64,000 bases of DNA from Haloprofundus marisrubri (GTDB lineage Archaea; Halobacteriota; Halobacteria; Halobacteriales; Haloferacaceae), in NCBI RefSeq assembly GCF_001469955.1, contig NZ_LOPU01000029.1, forward strand, positions 186,001-250,000, in the 5' to 3' direction. The notes under the pieces were generated by a model, which saw nothing but the letters and a program-made list of their open reading frames with translations, ran no database searches and had not been told where the DNA came from. Positions 1 to 9,585 of the stretch are shown in pieces. The translations under genes and the position numbers were made by a program. Position 1 is the stretch's first letter; each line of letters begins with the position of its first letter.

Positions 1-1223
1 GGAGTCCGTCGCTCCCCGACCGCCCTCGGCTCGACCTCGACCCAGAGATGTCGGACGCCGAGCGACTCGATGCGATGCAGAAACATTTCGCACGCATCAT
101 GCAGGTCAACGAGGAGCTAGATGAACGGCTAGAAGAAGCAGACGACCGGATGGAAGGTCTCCAAGAGGAGGTCGACCAACTGAAACGCCGCAACGACACC
201 CTCAAGAAGGCGTCTCTGTACCTCGCGTCCGTCGAAGAAGTGACAGACGACGGCGTCGTCATCAAACAGCACGGCAACAATCAGGAAGTGCTGACCGAGG
301 TGTCGCCGCAACTAGAGACCAAACTGGAGGCCGGCGACCGCGTCGCCATCAACGACTCCTTCGCCGTCCAGCGAATCCTCGACGACGAGACCGACGCCCG
401 CGCGCAGGCGATGGAAGTCGACGAGTCACCGGAGGTCACCTACGACGACATCGGCGGTATCGACGAGCAGATTCGAGAGGTCAAAGAAGCAGTCGAAGAC
501 CCGCTGTCCTCGCCGGAACTGTTCGAGGAAGTCGGCGTCGACCCGCCGTCGGGCGTGCTTCTCTACGGCCCGCCGGGCACCGGCAAGACGATGCTCGCCA
601 AAGCCGTCGCCAATCAGACCGACGCGACGTTCATCAAGATGGCCGGCTCCGAGTTGGTCCAGAAGTTCATCGGCGAGGGGGCGCGACTGGTCCGTGACCT
701 GTTCTCGCTGGCCGCCGAACGTGAACCCGCCGTCATCTTCATCGACGAGATAGACGCTGTCGCCTCGAAACGCACGGACTCGAAGACTTCCGGCGACGCC
801 GAGGTCCAGCGGACGATGATGCAACTGCTCAACGAGATGGACGGCTTCGAGGAACGCGGCGACGTGCGCATCATCGCCGCCACCAACCGCTTCGACATGC
901 TCGACGAGGCCATCCTCCGACCGGGCCGCTTCGACCGCCTCATCGAAGTGCCCAAGCCGAACGAGGAGGGTCGCCGCCGTATCCTCGAAATCCACACGAG
1001 TCGGATGAACGTCGCCGACGACGTCGACCTCGACGAGTTCGCCGACGAACTCGACGGCTTCAGCGGTGCAGACATCGCCAGCCTCACCACCGAGGCGGGG
1101 ATGTTCGCTATCCGCGACGACCGCACCGAAGTGAAGATGGACGACTTCGAGGCCGCCCGCGAGAAACTCGCCGAAGCCGAAGAAGACGATATCGTCGGCG
1201 AGTTCACCGACTACCAGTACTGA
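1..1223 (+). CDS. pan: Proteasome-activating nucleotidase (PAN), 5' end outside window
   Basis: AAA+ ATPase that unfolds proteins and feeds them to the archaeal 20S proteasome in the cytoplasm. The N-terminal coiled coil and OB domain are followed by a Walker A motif GPPGTGKT (about bases 567-590), a Walker B motif FIDEID (about 739-756) and the AAA lid. There is an ATG at base 48, but the same frame is open to the window edge and the upstream residues ([15 protein letters not shown]) look like the native N terminus of haloarchaeal PanB-type proteins, so the real start is probably just outside. The C terminus is TDYQY, which does not fit the hydrophobic-Tyr-X proteasome-docking tail exactly. 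Family assignment is very secure; the paralogue name (PanB-like) is from memory. Confidence 0.95.
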   Translation, partial: SPSLPDRPRLDLDPEMSDAERLDAMQKHFARIMQVNEELDERLEEADDRMEGLQEEVDQLKRRNDTLKKASLYLASVEEVTDDGVVIKQHGNNQEVLTEVSPQLETKLEAGDRVAINDSFAVQRILDDETDARAQAMEVDESPEVTYDDIGGIDEQIREVKEAVEDPLSSPELFEEVGVDPPSGVLLYGPPGTGKTMLAKAVANQTDATFIKMAGSELVQKFIGEGARLVRDLFSLAAEREPAVIFIDEIDAVASKRTDSKTSGDAEVQRTMMQLLNEMDGFEERGDVRIIAATNRFDMLDEAILRPGRFDRLIEVPKPNEEGRRRILEIHTSRMNVADDVDLDEFADELDGFSGADIASLTTEAGMFAIRDDRTEVKMDDFEAAREKLAEAEEDDIVGEFTDYQY

Positions 1224-1478
1224 CGACTGGCGATTGACGACTGACGATTGACGACTGACGACAGTCGGATACCCGCAGTTCGACGCCGACGTCGAAACCC
1301 GACGCTCGAAGCCCCGAACCCACACACAGTTCGGAATCCCGGACCCGCACACAGTCCGGAAAATCGGACACCCGCACACAGTCCGGAAAATCGGACACCC
1401 GCACCCAGCGTTCGGCATTCGGCACTCGCCGCACGCTGTTTTCGCAAGCGCTTACTTCTCGCCGTGTCGTTTTCCGAT
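1224..1478. repeat. Intergenic tandem repeats (14-bp x2 and 27-bp x4 imperfect)
   Basis: Just after the PAN stop codon a 14-base unit (CGATTGACGACTGA) occurs twice in tandem at 1231-1258. Further on, a 27-base unit is exact in two adjacent copies (1348-1374 and 1375-1401), and degenerate copies of the same length sit on both sides (1321-1347 and 1402-1428), giving four units. The repeats contain no convincing gene, although an open frame crosses them into the next gene. Simple tandem expansion in a PAN 3' region is the plain reading. Confidence 0.7.
1450..1457 (+). promoter_or_regulatory. TATA-like box for pdaD
   Basis: GCTTACTT is centred about 26 bases before the ATG at 1479, the spacing expected for a leaderless haloarchaeal transcript. 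No Shine-Dalgarno sequence is seen. The motif is weak, so this rests mainly on spacing. Confidence 0.4.
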
Positions 1479-1952
1479 ATGAGCACGATTCGCGTCGTGA
1501 GCGGCGTCGCCACGGGCCCGACGCCGATGTCGTCGTACGACGCCGCCCTCGCGGACGCCAACATCCACAACTACAACCTCGTCGCCGTCTCCTCTGTAGT
1601 TCCCACCGACGCCGACGTCGAGTTCGTCGGTACCGCGCCGGACCTCGGCCCCGCCGGCGAGCGTCTCACTGTCGTGGAAGCGCGGGCGACCACTGCCGGC
1701 CCGGGTCGCGTCTCCGCCGGACTCGGGTGGACGACCGGTCCCGGCCCGGGACTGTTCTACGAGGCCGCAGGCGAGACCGATGCCGAGACCGTCCGCGAAC
1801 GCGTGACGGCGGGCCTCGACGCCGGCCGCGACCTGCGCGAGTGGACGTTCACCGACGAACGGGTCGAAGTCGCCTCCACGGAAGCCGACGCCGGCGAATA
1901 CACGACGGCGCTCGTCGTGGCCGCCTACGGCGAGAGCGAACCGATTATATAA
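1479..1952 (+). CDS. pdaD: Pyruvoyl-dependent arginine decarboxylase
   Basis: Converts arginine to agmatine, the first step of archaeal polyamine (agmatine/agmatidine) synthesis. The 157-residue length is typical. The motif NYNLVAVSSVVP (residues 31-42) contains the Ser38-Ser39 pair at which the proenzyme cleaves itself into beta and alpha chains, creating the pyruvoyl group. GPGPGLFYEA and the C-terminal alternating strands also fit the family. A longer frame opens upstream at 1248 but runs through tandem repeats, so the ATG at 1479 is used; it has a TATA-like box at the right spacing. Confidence 0.93.
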   Translation: MSTIRVVSGVATGPTPMSSYDAALADANIHNYNLVAVSSVVPTDADVEFVGTAPDLGPAGERLTVVEARATTAGPGRVSAGLGWTTGPGPGLFYEAAGETDAETVRERVTAGLDAGRDLREWTFTDERVEVASTEADAGEYTTALVVAAYGESEPII

Positions 1953-2012
1953 AATTGCTCATGCCGACGCTTTTTTAGCCGGATACCGCCTAACGAGGAC
2001 GATTGAGTTAGT

Positions 2013-2396
2013 ATGAACGGAAACACCCCCTTTGCGGGCGTTCCGGATGCCGTCGACACCGACCAGCCGAACCTGTCGGCGGAACTTACCGGCGACCAGA
2101 AGCAGCAACTCCGCCGAGCGGTCGCCAGCATCGTCGCCCAGACCCGCGAGTATCTCCCCGAGGGCTACGCTATCGGCTCTGAACTCTCCTACGACTCGAA
2201 CGGCCCGCGAGCCACCGTCGCCGTCCATCCGCCGGCCGGACACGCCGTCAGCGCCGGCTTCAACCCCGACACCGACGACCTCGAATCCGGCCTCGACGAC
2301 GAAGACCGCCGCGAAGTCGCCCGCGGCCTCGCCGCCAGCGCCGCGATGCAGGTGATGGCCGCCGTCGGCGACGGCATGACGCCGACCGCCCGATAA
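2013..2396 (+). CDS. DUF5811-type conserved haloarchaeal protein
   Basis: A 127-residue acidic soluble protein with no membrane segment. The central part, with a QKQQLRRAVASIVAQTREYLPEGY segment, and the C-terminal helix (residues 93-120) match what I recall of the DUF5811 family, found next to the arginine decarboxylase in haloarchaea. Function is unknown. The start codon follows a T-rich box (CTTTTTTAG, around 1970-1978) and a GTTAG-like element. It is a single gene, separated by 60 bases from pdaD and probably transcribed on its own. Family name is from memory. Confidence 0.8.
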   Translation: MNGNTPFAGVPDAVDTDQPNLSAELTGDQKQQLRRAVASIVAQTREYLPEGYAIGSELSYDSNGPRATVAVHPPAGHAVSAGFNPDTDDLESGLDDEDRREVARGLAASAAMQVMAAVGDGMTPTAR

Positions 2397-2570
2397 CCGT
2401 CTCGGTTGAATCGACCCGTTCTGCGTCGTCGTTTCCCGAGCGACAGCGCCGTCGCTGTCGCTTTTCGTCTCACTGTTGCTCTTACTCTCACTGTCGCTCT
2501 CGGAGCGATTAGGAGTCGAAAGGGAGGCGAACGGCTCCGTCCGCTGTTGCGGTACGTCGTGTCTCGTCAG

Positions 2571-2801
2571 TTACTCGGCAGTCGATTCGACCGGCGAGTC
2601 GACGAACAACGCGTAGCCGACGGTACCCGAGGCGGGCACCGCACCGAGTGCGGCCCCGTACGCTATCGCAAGCGACGACACGACTGCCGCCGCCACCCCC
2701 GCCAGCAGCAGCGCAGGGATGAGAACCAACACCACGTCGTAACGCGACACACCGTCGGGCACGTCGACTACGGCGTCGAGTGGGTCGTTGCTAACGCTCA
2801 C
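2571..2801 (-). CDS. Small two-helix membrane protein
   Basis: A 76-residue protein with two predicted transmembrane segments (about residues 22-44 and 48-68) after a short acidic N terminus, and an acidic C terminus. It lies convergent with the DUF5811 gene and upstream of, and in the same direction as, the aIF5B gene, but about 90 bases before the aIF5B stop codon, so it is not in that operon. Composition and codon use are native. No catalytic motif is visible; function unknown. Confidence 0.7.
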   Translation of the reverse strand: MSVSNDPLDAVVDVPDGVSRYDVVLVLIPALLLAGVAAAVVSSLAIAYGAALGAVPASGTVGYALFVDSPVESTAE

Positions 2802-2890
2802 GAACGTTCACCTCGACCGAGTGTACAACGTGAGACTACTAAAAGGAGCACCGACCGTTCCGATTGCTAACCAAACCGCTCTCGACCCGC

Positions 2891-4693
2891 CTACTTACCC
2901 CAGAACGGGTCGCGGCGGCGGTGTTTGTCGAGATAGCCTTGCAGCGCCTCCAACTCGTCGGCGGGAATCTCGCCCGACAGTTCCTGTTCGAGAATCTTCG
3001 CGTGTTTCTCGGGGAGTTCGACCCACAACTCGTCGCCCTCCTCTATCTGACGGCCGACCGTCGGCCCGTCGATGGCGACGCTGACGCGGTTGCCCGCGCG
3101 GATCTGTTTGACGTCCTCGCCCTGTTCTTGAATCCCCGAGAGTTGGCCGACGCGCGTCGGCTTGTCGCCGTCGAACTTGACGACACGCATGTTGTTTTTC
3201 AGGGTGCCGGACATGATTTCGACGCCGACGACGGCGGGGTCGTTCTGGCGGAACACGTGGTCCTGCAGGATGCGGAAGCGCGCGGGACGGACGATTTTGT
3301 CGAGGACCGTCTCCTGTTGGGCGCGTTTGCGCTCGTCGACGAACTCCTCGTACTCCTCGATGAGTTGGTAGATGACGTCGTCGTCGAACAGTTTGACCTC
3401 GCTGTGGTCGAGTTCGTCCTCGGCGTTCGGCAGGATGTCGACGTTGAACGCGAGAATGACTTTGTGTTCGTCTTCACGGGCGGTGCCGGCGACGGCGACG
3501 TCGCGGGGAGCCACGTCGCCCACTTCGGCGCGGAGAATGGGAATCTCGGCTTCTTTGAGCGCGTTGGCCATCGCCTCCAGACTTCCGAGCGTGTCGGCTT
3601 TCACGACGACGCCTTCCTCCTCGGTGTTGACCTCGATTTCGGCGAGTTCCGCCTGCACGTCTCGAATCACTTCGTCGGTGTCACGGCTACGGACGACGCG
3701 GACCGGTGCGCCCGCCATCGCGGCGTCCAAGTCCGGAGCGGCGATTTTCACACCCGCCGCGGCTTTGACCTCGTCGACGCGCTCGAAGCGTTTCTCGGTG
3801 CGAATCTCCGCGAGCGGTTGCGGTTGTAACAGCGCACGAATCTCGGTGATGATAGGGCCGTTCGTCCCGCCGACGACGATGGTGTCGCCCTCGCGGACGG
3901 TGCCGTCGTACAACACTACGTCGAGCGTCGCGCCGAAGCCCCGCTCTTCTTTGACTTCGAGCACCGTCCCCGCGCCGGGGCCGGCGATGTCGACGGCCAT
4001 CTCCGCTTTCATGTAGCGCTGGGAGAGACCCATCAGGACGGCCAGAAGGTCCGGAATCCCCTCGCCGGTCAGCGCCGAGACGGGGATGACCCCGATGTTC
4101 TTCTGGAAGTTCTGGACGCGCCAGTAGAGGTCCGCCGACAGCCCCTCGTCGGAGAGTTGCCCGATTATCTCGTAGAGGTTCGTGTCGAGCATCTGCCGTG
4201 CTCGGTCGCTTTGGCCGTCGTAGGAGGGTTTGATTGGCGAGCCATCCTGTGGGTTCCATCCGGGCGTCGTGTCGACTTTGTTGGCGGCGACGACGAACGG
4301 CGTGCCCGTGCGTTTGAGGATGTCGAGCGCTTCGACGGTCTGTGGTTGGAAGCCGTCGTTGACGTCGACGACGAGGATAGCGATGTCGGCGAGCGCCCCA
4401 CCGCGTGAGCGTAGCGTCGAAAACGAGTGGTGACCCGGCGTGTCGATGAACAAAAGTCCGGGAAGGTCGAAGTCGTCGGGGTCGACGAGGCTGCCGGCCA
4501 TCGACGACACCGTTTCCAGTGGAACGGCGGTGGCCCCGATGTGCTGGGTGATTGCGCCGGCCTCGCCCTCGCTGACGGCTGAACCGCGAACTTTGTCGAG
4601 GAGGCTGGTTTTCCCGTGGTCGACGTGGCCCAACACGGCGACGATGGGTGTGCGAAGCGTCTCGGATTGTGGTGGCTGGTCCGTATCTGACAT
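2891..4693 (-). CDS. infB: Translation initiation factor aIF5B (aIF2-like GTPase)
   Basis: GTPase that promotes ribosomal subunit joining and initiator-tRNA positioning. The 600-residue size is normal for archaeal aIF5B, which lacks the long bacterial/eukaryotic N-terminal extension. GTPase motifs are clear: G1 GHVDHGKT (residues 22-29), G3 DTPGHH (84-89), G4 NKVD (138-141). Domains II-IV follow, with the long connecting helix near [12 protein letters not shown]. The start MSDTDQPP places G1 at the usual distance. A large opposite-strand open frame (2864-3829) is a shadow of this gene. Confidence 0.97.
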   Translation of the reverse strand: MSDTDQPPQSETLRTPIVAVLGHVDHGKTSLLDKVRGSAVSEGEAGAITQHIGATAVPLETVSSMAGSLVDPDDFDLPGLLFIDTPGHHSFSTLRSRGGALADIAILVVDVNDGFQPQTVEALDILKRTGTPFVVAANKVDTTPGWNPQDGSPIKPSYDGQSDRARQMLDTNLYEIIGQLSDEGLSADLYWRVQNFQKNIGVIPVSALTGEGIPDLLAVLMGLSQRYMKAEMAVDIAGPGAGTVLEVKEERGFGATLDVVLYDGTVREGDTIVVGGTNGPIITEIRALLQPQPLAEIRTEKRFERVDEVKAAAGVKIAAPDLDAAMAGAPVRVVRSRDTDEVIRDVQAELAEIEVNTEEEGVVVKADTLGSLEAMANALKEAEIPILRAEVGDVAPRDVAVAGTAREDEHKVILAFNVDILPNAEDELDHSEVKLFDDDVIYQLIEEYEEFVDERKRAQQETVLDKIVRPARFRILQDHVFRQNDPAVVGVEIMSGTLKNNMRVVKFDGDKPTRVGQLSGIQEQGEDVKQIRAGNRVSVAIDGPTVGRQIEEGDELWVELPEKHAKILEQELSGEIPADELEALQGYLDKHRRRDPFWGK

Positions 4694-4902
4694 GAAAATC
4701 GCCCCGGAGAACTTCTCTTATCCGTCGAATATCGGGGGCCGAAGTTAAGTGTTTCAACTCCGCACGCTGTCGATTTCGCCCCGAGAGAAATAACACAATC
4801 GGCGACCGTCACTACAGAAATACTGTTTGGAGACGCCGTGGACGACAGACACCCGTCAGACAACCCCGTGGCGTTTATGTGACCGGACTCGAATAGGCGG
4901 CT

Positions 4903-5151
4903 ATGGCCGACATACTCGCCGAGAACCTCTCGGGCAAAGCCGTCATGGGTTCGGACGGAACCGAACTCGGCATGCTGTACAACATCACGATGAACCACAA
5001 GACGGGCGCGCTCTCGGACCTGCTCATCACTCCCGACGAAGAAGCGCTCGGCCTCGACGCGAGTTCGTTCGACCGCGACGACGACGGTCGGTTCCGAGTC
5101 CCGGTCAGCCACGTCAGAGCCGTGAAAGACTACATCGTCGTCCAGCGCTAG
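4903..5151 (+). CDS. PRC-barrel domain protein
   Basis: An 82-residue protein consisting of one PRC-barrel fold: strands around residues 8-14 (GKAVMGSDG), 20-27 (LGMLYNIT), 34-43 and the closing strand HVRAVKDYIVVQR. Such small stand-alone domains are widespread in archaea and are thought to mediate RNA- or protein-related assembly; a maturation role in RNA metabolism fits the neighbour Nob1, whose start is only 4 bases after this stop codon, so the two are almost surely co-transcribed. The exact function is unknown. Confidence 0.88.
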   Translation: MADILAENLSGKAVMGSDGTELGMLYNITMNHKTGALSDLLITPDEEALGLDASSFDRDDDGRFRVPVSHVRAVKDYIVVQR

Positions 5152-5155
5152 GTAG

Positions 5156-5614
5156 ATGCAAGTTCTCGATTCTTCGGCGTTCATCCACGAGTATCACACC
5201 GACGAGCAAGTGGCTTCCATCCCTGACGTCCAAGCCGAACTGGAGGGCGAACACGCCTTCCGCTTCGACGCGATGGAGGGCGCGGGGATGCACATCCACA
5301 TCCCCGCCGAAGGCGCGGTAGAGACCATCGGTCGCGCCGCAGAGGAGACGGGCGACGCCGACGTGCTCTCGGAGACGGACATGCGGCTTCTCGCTACCTC
5401 CTTCGAACTCGACGCGACGCTCGTCACCGACGACTACGCGATGCAGAACGTCGCCGAACATCTCGGCGTCTCGGTGAAGGTCATCGCCCGCGACGGCATC
5501 GACGAACAGCGCAACTGGCGCTTCCAGTGTGCTGGCTGTGGCCGCGAGTTCGACGAAAAACACGACCGCTGTCCCATCTGCGGGTCGGACCTCACCAGAA
5601 AGAATCCGGCGTAG
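5156..5614 (+). CDS. nob1: rRNA maturation endonuclease Nob1 (PIN plus zinc ribbon)
   Basis: Endonuclease that makes the final cut at the 3' end of 16S rRNA in the pre-30S particle. The N-terminal PIN domain has Asp5 in VLDSSAF, Asp75 and Asp92/Asp93 as likely metal ligands, and the C-terminal zinc ribbon uses Cys125, Cys128, Cys139 and Cys142 (CAGC...CPIC). The length of 152 residues is normal for archaea. It follows the PRC-barrel gene by 4 bases. Confidence is high because both halves of the protein are present. Confidence 0.95.
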   Translation: MQVLDSSAFIHEYHTDEQVASIPDVQAELEGEHAFRFDAMEGAGMHIHIPAEGAVETIGRAAEETGDADVLSETDMRLLATSFELDATLVTDDYAMQNVAEHLGVSVKVIARDGIDEQRNWRFQCAGCGREFDEKHDRCPICGSDLTRKNPA

Positions 5615-5646
5615 TCGCGTTCGTCCGGACTACACGCGGACCGTTT

Positions 5647-6402
5647 TCACGCGCCCGGAATCAGTCCGGTGGCGATAGCGTACTGCCCGAGGAACTGGTA
5701 GGAGTTGAACAGGCCGTGGACGACGGCGACGACGACGAGGTTCTCCGTTCGTTCGTACAACAGCGCCAGCACCGCGCCGAGGACGAAGATGACGGCGATG
5801 CTCGCAACTCTGCCACCGCTGCTGCCGACGAGCGCCAACCAGTGCGCGACGGCGAAGACGGCGCTGGCGACGACGACGGCGACGGCCGGCCCGTAGGTTC
5901 GGCGGAGTTTCTCCTGAACGATGCCGCGGAAGATGAGTTCCTCCATCGGCCCGACGAACAGCATCGTCACCGGAATCATGTAGAGGAAGTAGATGGGGTT
6001 CTGCTGGCCGGTCGTGATGACTTGGTTGGCCGCCACCTCGATACCGAGTTGCTGGATGACGACGGAGACGCCGACGAGTGCGGCGACCAAAATCACGAGG
6101 CCGCCGACCATCCACCCGAAGTCCCGGAGTCCGGGGACGCGCCAGCGGACGATGTTCCACTCGTTTCGTCGCTCCAAGTAGAGATACGCCGCGATGCCGA
6201 AGCCGACGTACTGTAGTGACGCGAGTACGGCGCGCACCGCGGGGGCGTCCGTCGAGATGCCGAGAAGTTGGAGCAATAGGACGCCGACGAGCGAGACGGC
6301 GATACCCACGGCGAACGCGCCGGCGACGACGAAGACGACGTTCGCGGCGGCTTGGAGATGCGTCTGTGATTGCGATGTCTGCGGGGATGGGTCTGACTGC
6401 AT
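5647..6402 (-). CDS. CPBP family intramembrane metalloprotease
   Basis: A 251-residue multi-pass membrane protein of the CAAX-protease/bacteriocin-processing (CPBP, ABI) family. The three signature motifs are present: EExxxR in GPMEELIFRG, FxxxH in VFAVAHW and HxxxN in HGLFNSYQ. Together they form the intramembrane glutamate/histidine active site. The open frame extends upstream to 6786, but that part overlaps the pgi gene and is low-complexity shadow, so the ATG at 6402 (MQSDPSPQ) was chosen. Substrate is unknown. Confidence 0.9.
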   Translation of the reverse strand: MQSDPSPQTSQSQTHLQAAANVVFVVAGAFAVGIAVSLVGVLLLQLLGISTDAPAVRAVLASLQYVGFGIAAYLYLERRNEWNIVRWRVPGLRDFGWMVGGLVILVAALVGVSVVIQQLGIEVAANQVITTGQQNPIYFLYMIPVTMLFVGPMEELIFRGIVQEKLRRTYGPAVAVVVASAVFAVAHWLALVGSSGGRVASIAVIFVLGAVLALLYERTENLVVVAVVHGLFNSYQFLGQYAIATGLIPGA

Positions 6403-6487
6403 CTGCTCGTCGTACGTACTCGCCGACGCCGAATAGATGCACCGGTCGGGTCGCCGCCGCAAAACGAAACGAAGCCGAGAGAGTCGA

Positions 6488-7774
6488 CTACTCGATTTCC
6501 AGTCGCGTTTTGTCGCTGACCGCGTCGGCTTCCTCGAAGTCGCCGCCACCGAGCAGTCCACGGGCGGCGCGCTTGCCCCACTCGACGGCCGGTTGGGTGA
6601 ACGTCGAGACGTTTTCGAGTTCGCCGTACAGCACACAGGCAGCTTCCATCCCGTACAGCAGTTCGCCGACGCCGCGTTCGTCGACGCGGTCGATTTCGAC
6701 TCGGATGTTCGGTTGGCCCGCCGCGGCGAGACTCGCCTCCGTCGCCTCGAATTCGGCATCAAGTAGTTCACCGAGCGTCGACCCACCGAGGTACGACAGT
6801 CCCTCCAACTCGGTTTCGGGAATCGGGCGGTCCTCTCGCTCGCGCGGGCGGACGAGCGTGACGAGTTTGTCGTGGCGTCCCGCCCGATACAGTTGAAGTT
6901 GCGAGTGCTGGTCGGTCGCGCCGAGCGCTCGTGCGGGCGTCTGGCCGACGCCCTCCTTACCCAGACTCTCGGCCCACAGTTGTGCGAACCACTCCGCGAA
7001 GTATTCGAGCGACTCGGCGTAGGGCATCATCGCGTTCACCGTCGCACCGCGGCGGTCCAGCGCGTAGGAGGCCGCGCCGTAGGCGTACGCCGGCGAGTCG
7101 AACAACGACCCCGAGAGTTTGTCCGCTTCGTCGGCCGCGCCCGCGAGAATCGCGTCGAGGTCGTGTCCCTGAATCGCCGCGCACGCGAGGCCGACAGTCG
7201 AAAGCGCCGAGAACCGGCCGGGGACGCCGTCGGGCACCTTCAGCGCGGGCAGGTCGTGTTTCTCTGCCAACTGTCGGAGGTTACCCTCATCACCCGTCGT
7301 GACGAACGTCTGCTCGGTCCAGTCGACGTCCGCCGACTCCATGGCCTCGCGGACGACGAGGAAGTTCGCGAGGGTTTCGGCCGTGGTTCCCGACCGGGAG
7401 ACGACGTTTACGGCCGTGCTGTCGAGCGGCAAGGAGTCGAGAAGCCGCGTCGTGTCCTCGGGGTCGACGTTGTCGAGGAAGTAGGCGTCGACGTCGCCGC
7501 CGAGCGCTTCCGACACCGTCGCCGCGCCGAGGGCACTGCCGCCGATACCGACGGTGAGGACTGCTTCGGCGTCGCCGAACGGCTCGACGGCGGCACGAAT
7601 CTCGTCGGGGTCGGTCGTCTCTGGGAGGTTCAACGCCGCGTAGCCGTGTTCGGCGTCGGCGCGACCGGCCTCGATGCGCTCGTGGGCGTCGGCGACTCGG
7701 TCGTCGAGGCGCTCTAACTGCTCGCGGCTCAGTCCGGGCGTCGAGTCGAGGACGTTGCCGAGGTCGACGTACAT
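6488..7774 (-). CDS. pgi: Glucose-6-phosphate isomerase
   Basis: Interconverts glucose-6-phosphate and fructose-6-phosphate in the cytoplasm. This is the long SIS-fold type (428 residues), not the cupin type of some archaea. Recognisable segments are VGIGGSALGAATVSEAL, VNVVSRSGTTAETL (phosphate-binding SIS loop) and FVTTGDEGNL. The frame continues upstream to 7912 but those residues are unlike the family; the ATG at 7774 (MYVDLGNV) fits. Product Fru-6-P also feeds GlmS encoded at 28.9 kb. Confidence 0.95.
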   Translation of the reverse strand: MYVDLGNVLDSTPGLSREQLERLDDRVADAHERIEAGRADAEHGYAALNLPETTDPDEIRAAVEPFGDAEAVLTVGIGGSALGAATVSEALGGDVDAYFLDNVDPEDTTRLLDSLPLDSTAVNVVSRSGTTAETLANFLVVREAMESADVDWTEQTFVTTGDEGNLRQLAEKHDLPALKVPDGVPGRFSALSTVGLACAAIQGHDLDAILAGAADEADKLSGSLFDSPAYAYGAASYALDRRGATVNAMMPYAESLEYFAEWFAQLWAESLGKEGVGQTPARALGATDQHSQLQLYRAGRHDKLVTLVRPREREDRPIPETELEGLSYLGGSTLGELLDAEFEATEASLAAAGQPNIRVEIDRVDERGVGELLYGMEAACVLYGELENVSTFTQPAVEWGKRAARGLLGGGDFEEADAVSDKTRLEIE

Positions 7775-7921
7775 GGCCGAACGCGCGCGCGCCGACACCA
7801 AAGGCGTTGTCCTCGTCTGCGGCGCTTGCGAGGCGACGGGAGTCGAACCCAGTTGAACCCGGTCGACCCCCGTCGAATCCGGACCGCTCGGTTTAATCGG
7901 TCCCAGTCCCAACTATCGACG

Positions 7922-8434
7922 ATGGCCGACGGTTACAACGGCGTCTTCGGTGCGTTTCCATACGCGCTCAGACATTCGACTTCGTGGCTGTTTCGCCTCT
8001 ACGTCGCTGTGAGCGCGCTCGTCGCGCTGTTTCTCTCACTCATTGTCGGGATGGGCTTAGTCGTCCTCATCGCCGGGACCGTGGACCTCGGCGGCGGCCA
8101 GTTGACGCTCTCTCGGTCCTTTTACGCCGTCGTCGGACTGCTCCTCGTCGCACCCGTGCTCGCGCCGACGCTGTTCGTCGCCCGCAGACACCGCCGCGAA
8201 GAGACTCGGGAGAACGAACACTACGACTTCGCACTCGGCCTCTCGGGGTTCGTCTTCCTCGCCTCGCTGTACGTCGGCGCGATAATCACTGTCCCGCCGG
8301 ACCTCCAGACGCCGGTCAGTGGCTCGCTCGCGCCGCTCGTCGAGTTCCTCTACGGCTTGCCCCAACTGTTCGGTCTGGTTCCGCCGCTGCTGGCGGCGCT
8401 TCTCATCTTCGGGCTTCACCGTCGCCTGCGGTGA
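7922..8434 (+). CDS. Four-helix haloarchaeal membrane protein
   Basis: A 170-residue protein with four predicted membrane helices (about residues 18-45, 60-82, 97-120 and 138-160), the last loop carrying a short RHRREETREN basic/acidic segment on the cytoplasmic side. The frame opens at 7826, but the ATG at 7922 (MADGYNGVF) lies at the usual position divergent from pgi. I do not recognise a named family. Native composition; function unknown. Confidence 0.75.
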   Translation: MADGYNGVFGAFPYALRHSTSWLFRLYVAVSALVALFLSLIVGMGLVVLIAGTVDLGGGQLTLSRSFYAVVGLLLVAPVLAPTLFVARRHRREETRENEHYDFALGLSGFVFLASLYVGAIITVPPDLQTPVSGSLAPLVEFLYGLPQLFGLVPPLLAALLIFGLHRRLR

Positions 8435-8544
8435 CGCAGAGATGCATCGATGTGGCGAACTGCTCGACACTGCTTCACTGACACACCGACACACACCGAC
8501 GAGACGACGAAACCGAAAAACGTCGCGGCGGTCTATCGCTGGTC

Positions 8545-9021
8545 ATGACTGAAGACGAGTCCAAGGAAGGGACGTTTCTCGTCACCGCCGCGGACGACGA
8601 GACGGCCGTGTTGAAAGATGTCGAAGACGGGCAGGTCCACACGCTGGCGTCGAACCCCGGCGTCGAACGCTACGACGCCGTCGAGGGCGTCGTCTCGCCG
8701 GACCCGCCGATGAACGTCACGTGGCAACTCGTCGAAGTGAACTCGCGCCGCTCGCTCAGTATCGACCAGAGCAGCGAGTCGCCGACGACGATGGCGCGCG
8801 ACGTGGCGAGCGAGCAACCGGTGGGCGAACTCACTCGCCGCGAACGCGCCGGTATCGGCGAGATTCACGTCGTCACGGTGCCCGAGGAGACGACCGAACA
8901 GGCCGTTTCCGACGTACTCGACGACGAGGAAGGGCTGCTCTCTCGGGCGGCGCGACTCGGCGTCAACCGAGTCGAGATACGGTCGTCGCCCGGCGTCGTC
9001 GTCGTCCGGTACATGCCCTGA
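8545..9021 (+). CDS. DUF5812-type conserved haloarchaeal protein
   Basis: A 158-residue acidic protein. The N-terminal half (GTFLVTAADDETAVLKDVEDGQ) looks like a small beta barrel, and the C-terminal half (residues 100-158) like an alpha/beta module. It matches my memory of DUF5812, a haloarchaeal family with unknown function that typically neighbours translation and secretion genes. No transmembrane segment, cysteine cluster or catalytic motif is apparent. Confidence 0.78.
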   Translation: MTEDESKEGTFLVTAADDETAVLKDVEDGQVHTLASNPGVERYDAVEGVVSPDPPMNVTWQLVEVNSRRSLSIDQSSESPTTMARDVASEQPVGELTRRERAGIGEIHVVTVPEETTEQAVSDVLDDEEGLLSRAARLGVNRVEIRSSPGVVVVRYMP

Positions 9022-9198
9022 CGCTGTCGCGTACGTGCAGAGACGCGTCGCAGCGAACCCGCACCGAGACTCCGCCGAGGCCCGAACGCGTCGTTCCGAG
9101 CGCGAACCGCTTCGCTCGCCGGGGTGCGAAAATATCGAGAACGTCGCGTCAGGGGTATTCCTTCTATCGACGGCTTACGCGCCGTCCGGAGAATTCGA

Positions 9199-9483
9199 CT
9201 ACTGGATGTGGCCTTCTTGGCGGAGCTGCTCGGCGTCTTGGTCGGTGTAGCGCCACTCGATGTTGGCTTTCTCGTCCTGCCAGTCCCACGGTTCGACGAG
9301 GACGACGTCGCCCTCGTTAATCCACGTGCGGTACTTCATGCGGCCGGGAATGCGGCCCATGCGTTCTTTGCCGTCGTTACAGCGAACGCGGACGTGGTTA
9401 CCGCCGTTGTGCTCTGTTACCACCGCGAACATCTCGTCGTCGTTGGGCATTCGAAGGTTTCGACGCCCGGATTCTTCGCTCAT
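9199..9483 (-). CDS. eif1A: Translation initiation factor aIF1A
   Basis: A small OB-fold factor (94 residues) that binds the A site of the 30S subunit during initiation. Family signatures [14 protein letters not shown] and [13 protein letters not shown] (RNA-binding face) are intact, followed by the acidic/helical tail [19 protein letters not shown]-like CTTAACC lies about 27 bases upstream on the minus strand (near 9510), consistent with a leaderless message. Another AT-rich stretch immediately before the start could also matter. Confidence 0.96.
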   Translation of the reverse strand: MSEESGRRNLRMPNDDEMFAVVTEHNGGNHVRVRCNDGKERMGRIPGRMKYRTWINEGDVVLVEPWDWQDEKANIEWRYTDQDAEQLRQEGHIQ

Positions 9484-9585
9484 AGTATAAATAGCGCCCG
9501 GAGACGGTTAAGACGTTTGGGGTCCGCGTTAGCGGATGTCATATCGTACCACGAACGGATGTCGGGTCTCGATAACTCCGAGGAT

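Noticed and set aside
2864-3829. Long open frame on the plus strand
   Set aside because: It is an antisense shadow of aIF5B; GC-rich haloarchaeal genes commonly produce such frames.
7830-7870. GAGTCGAACCCA resembling a tRNA T arm near pgi
   Set aside because: No acceptor, D or anticodon arm could be paired around it.
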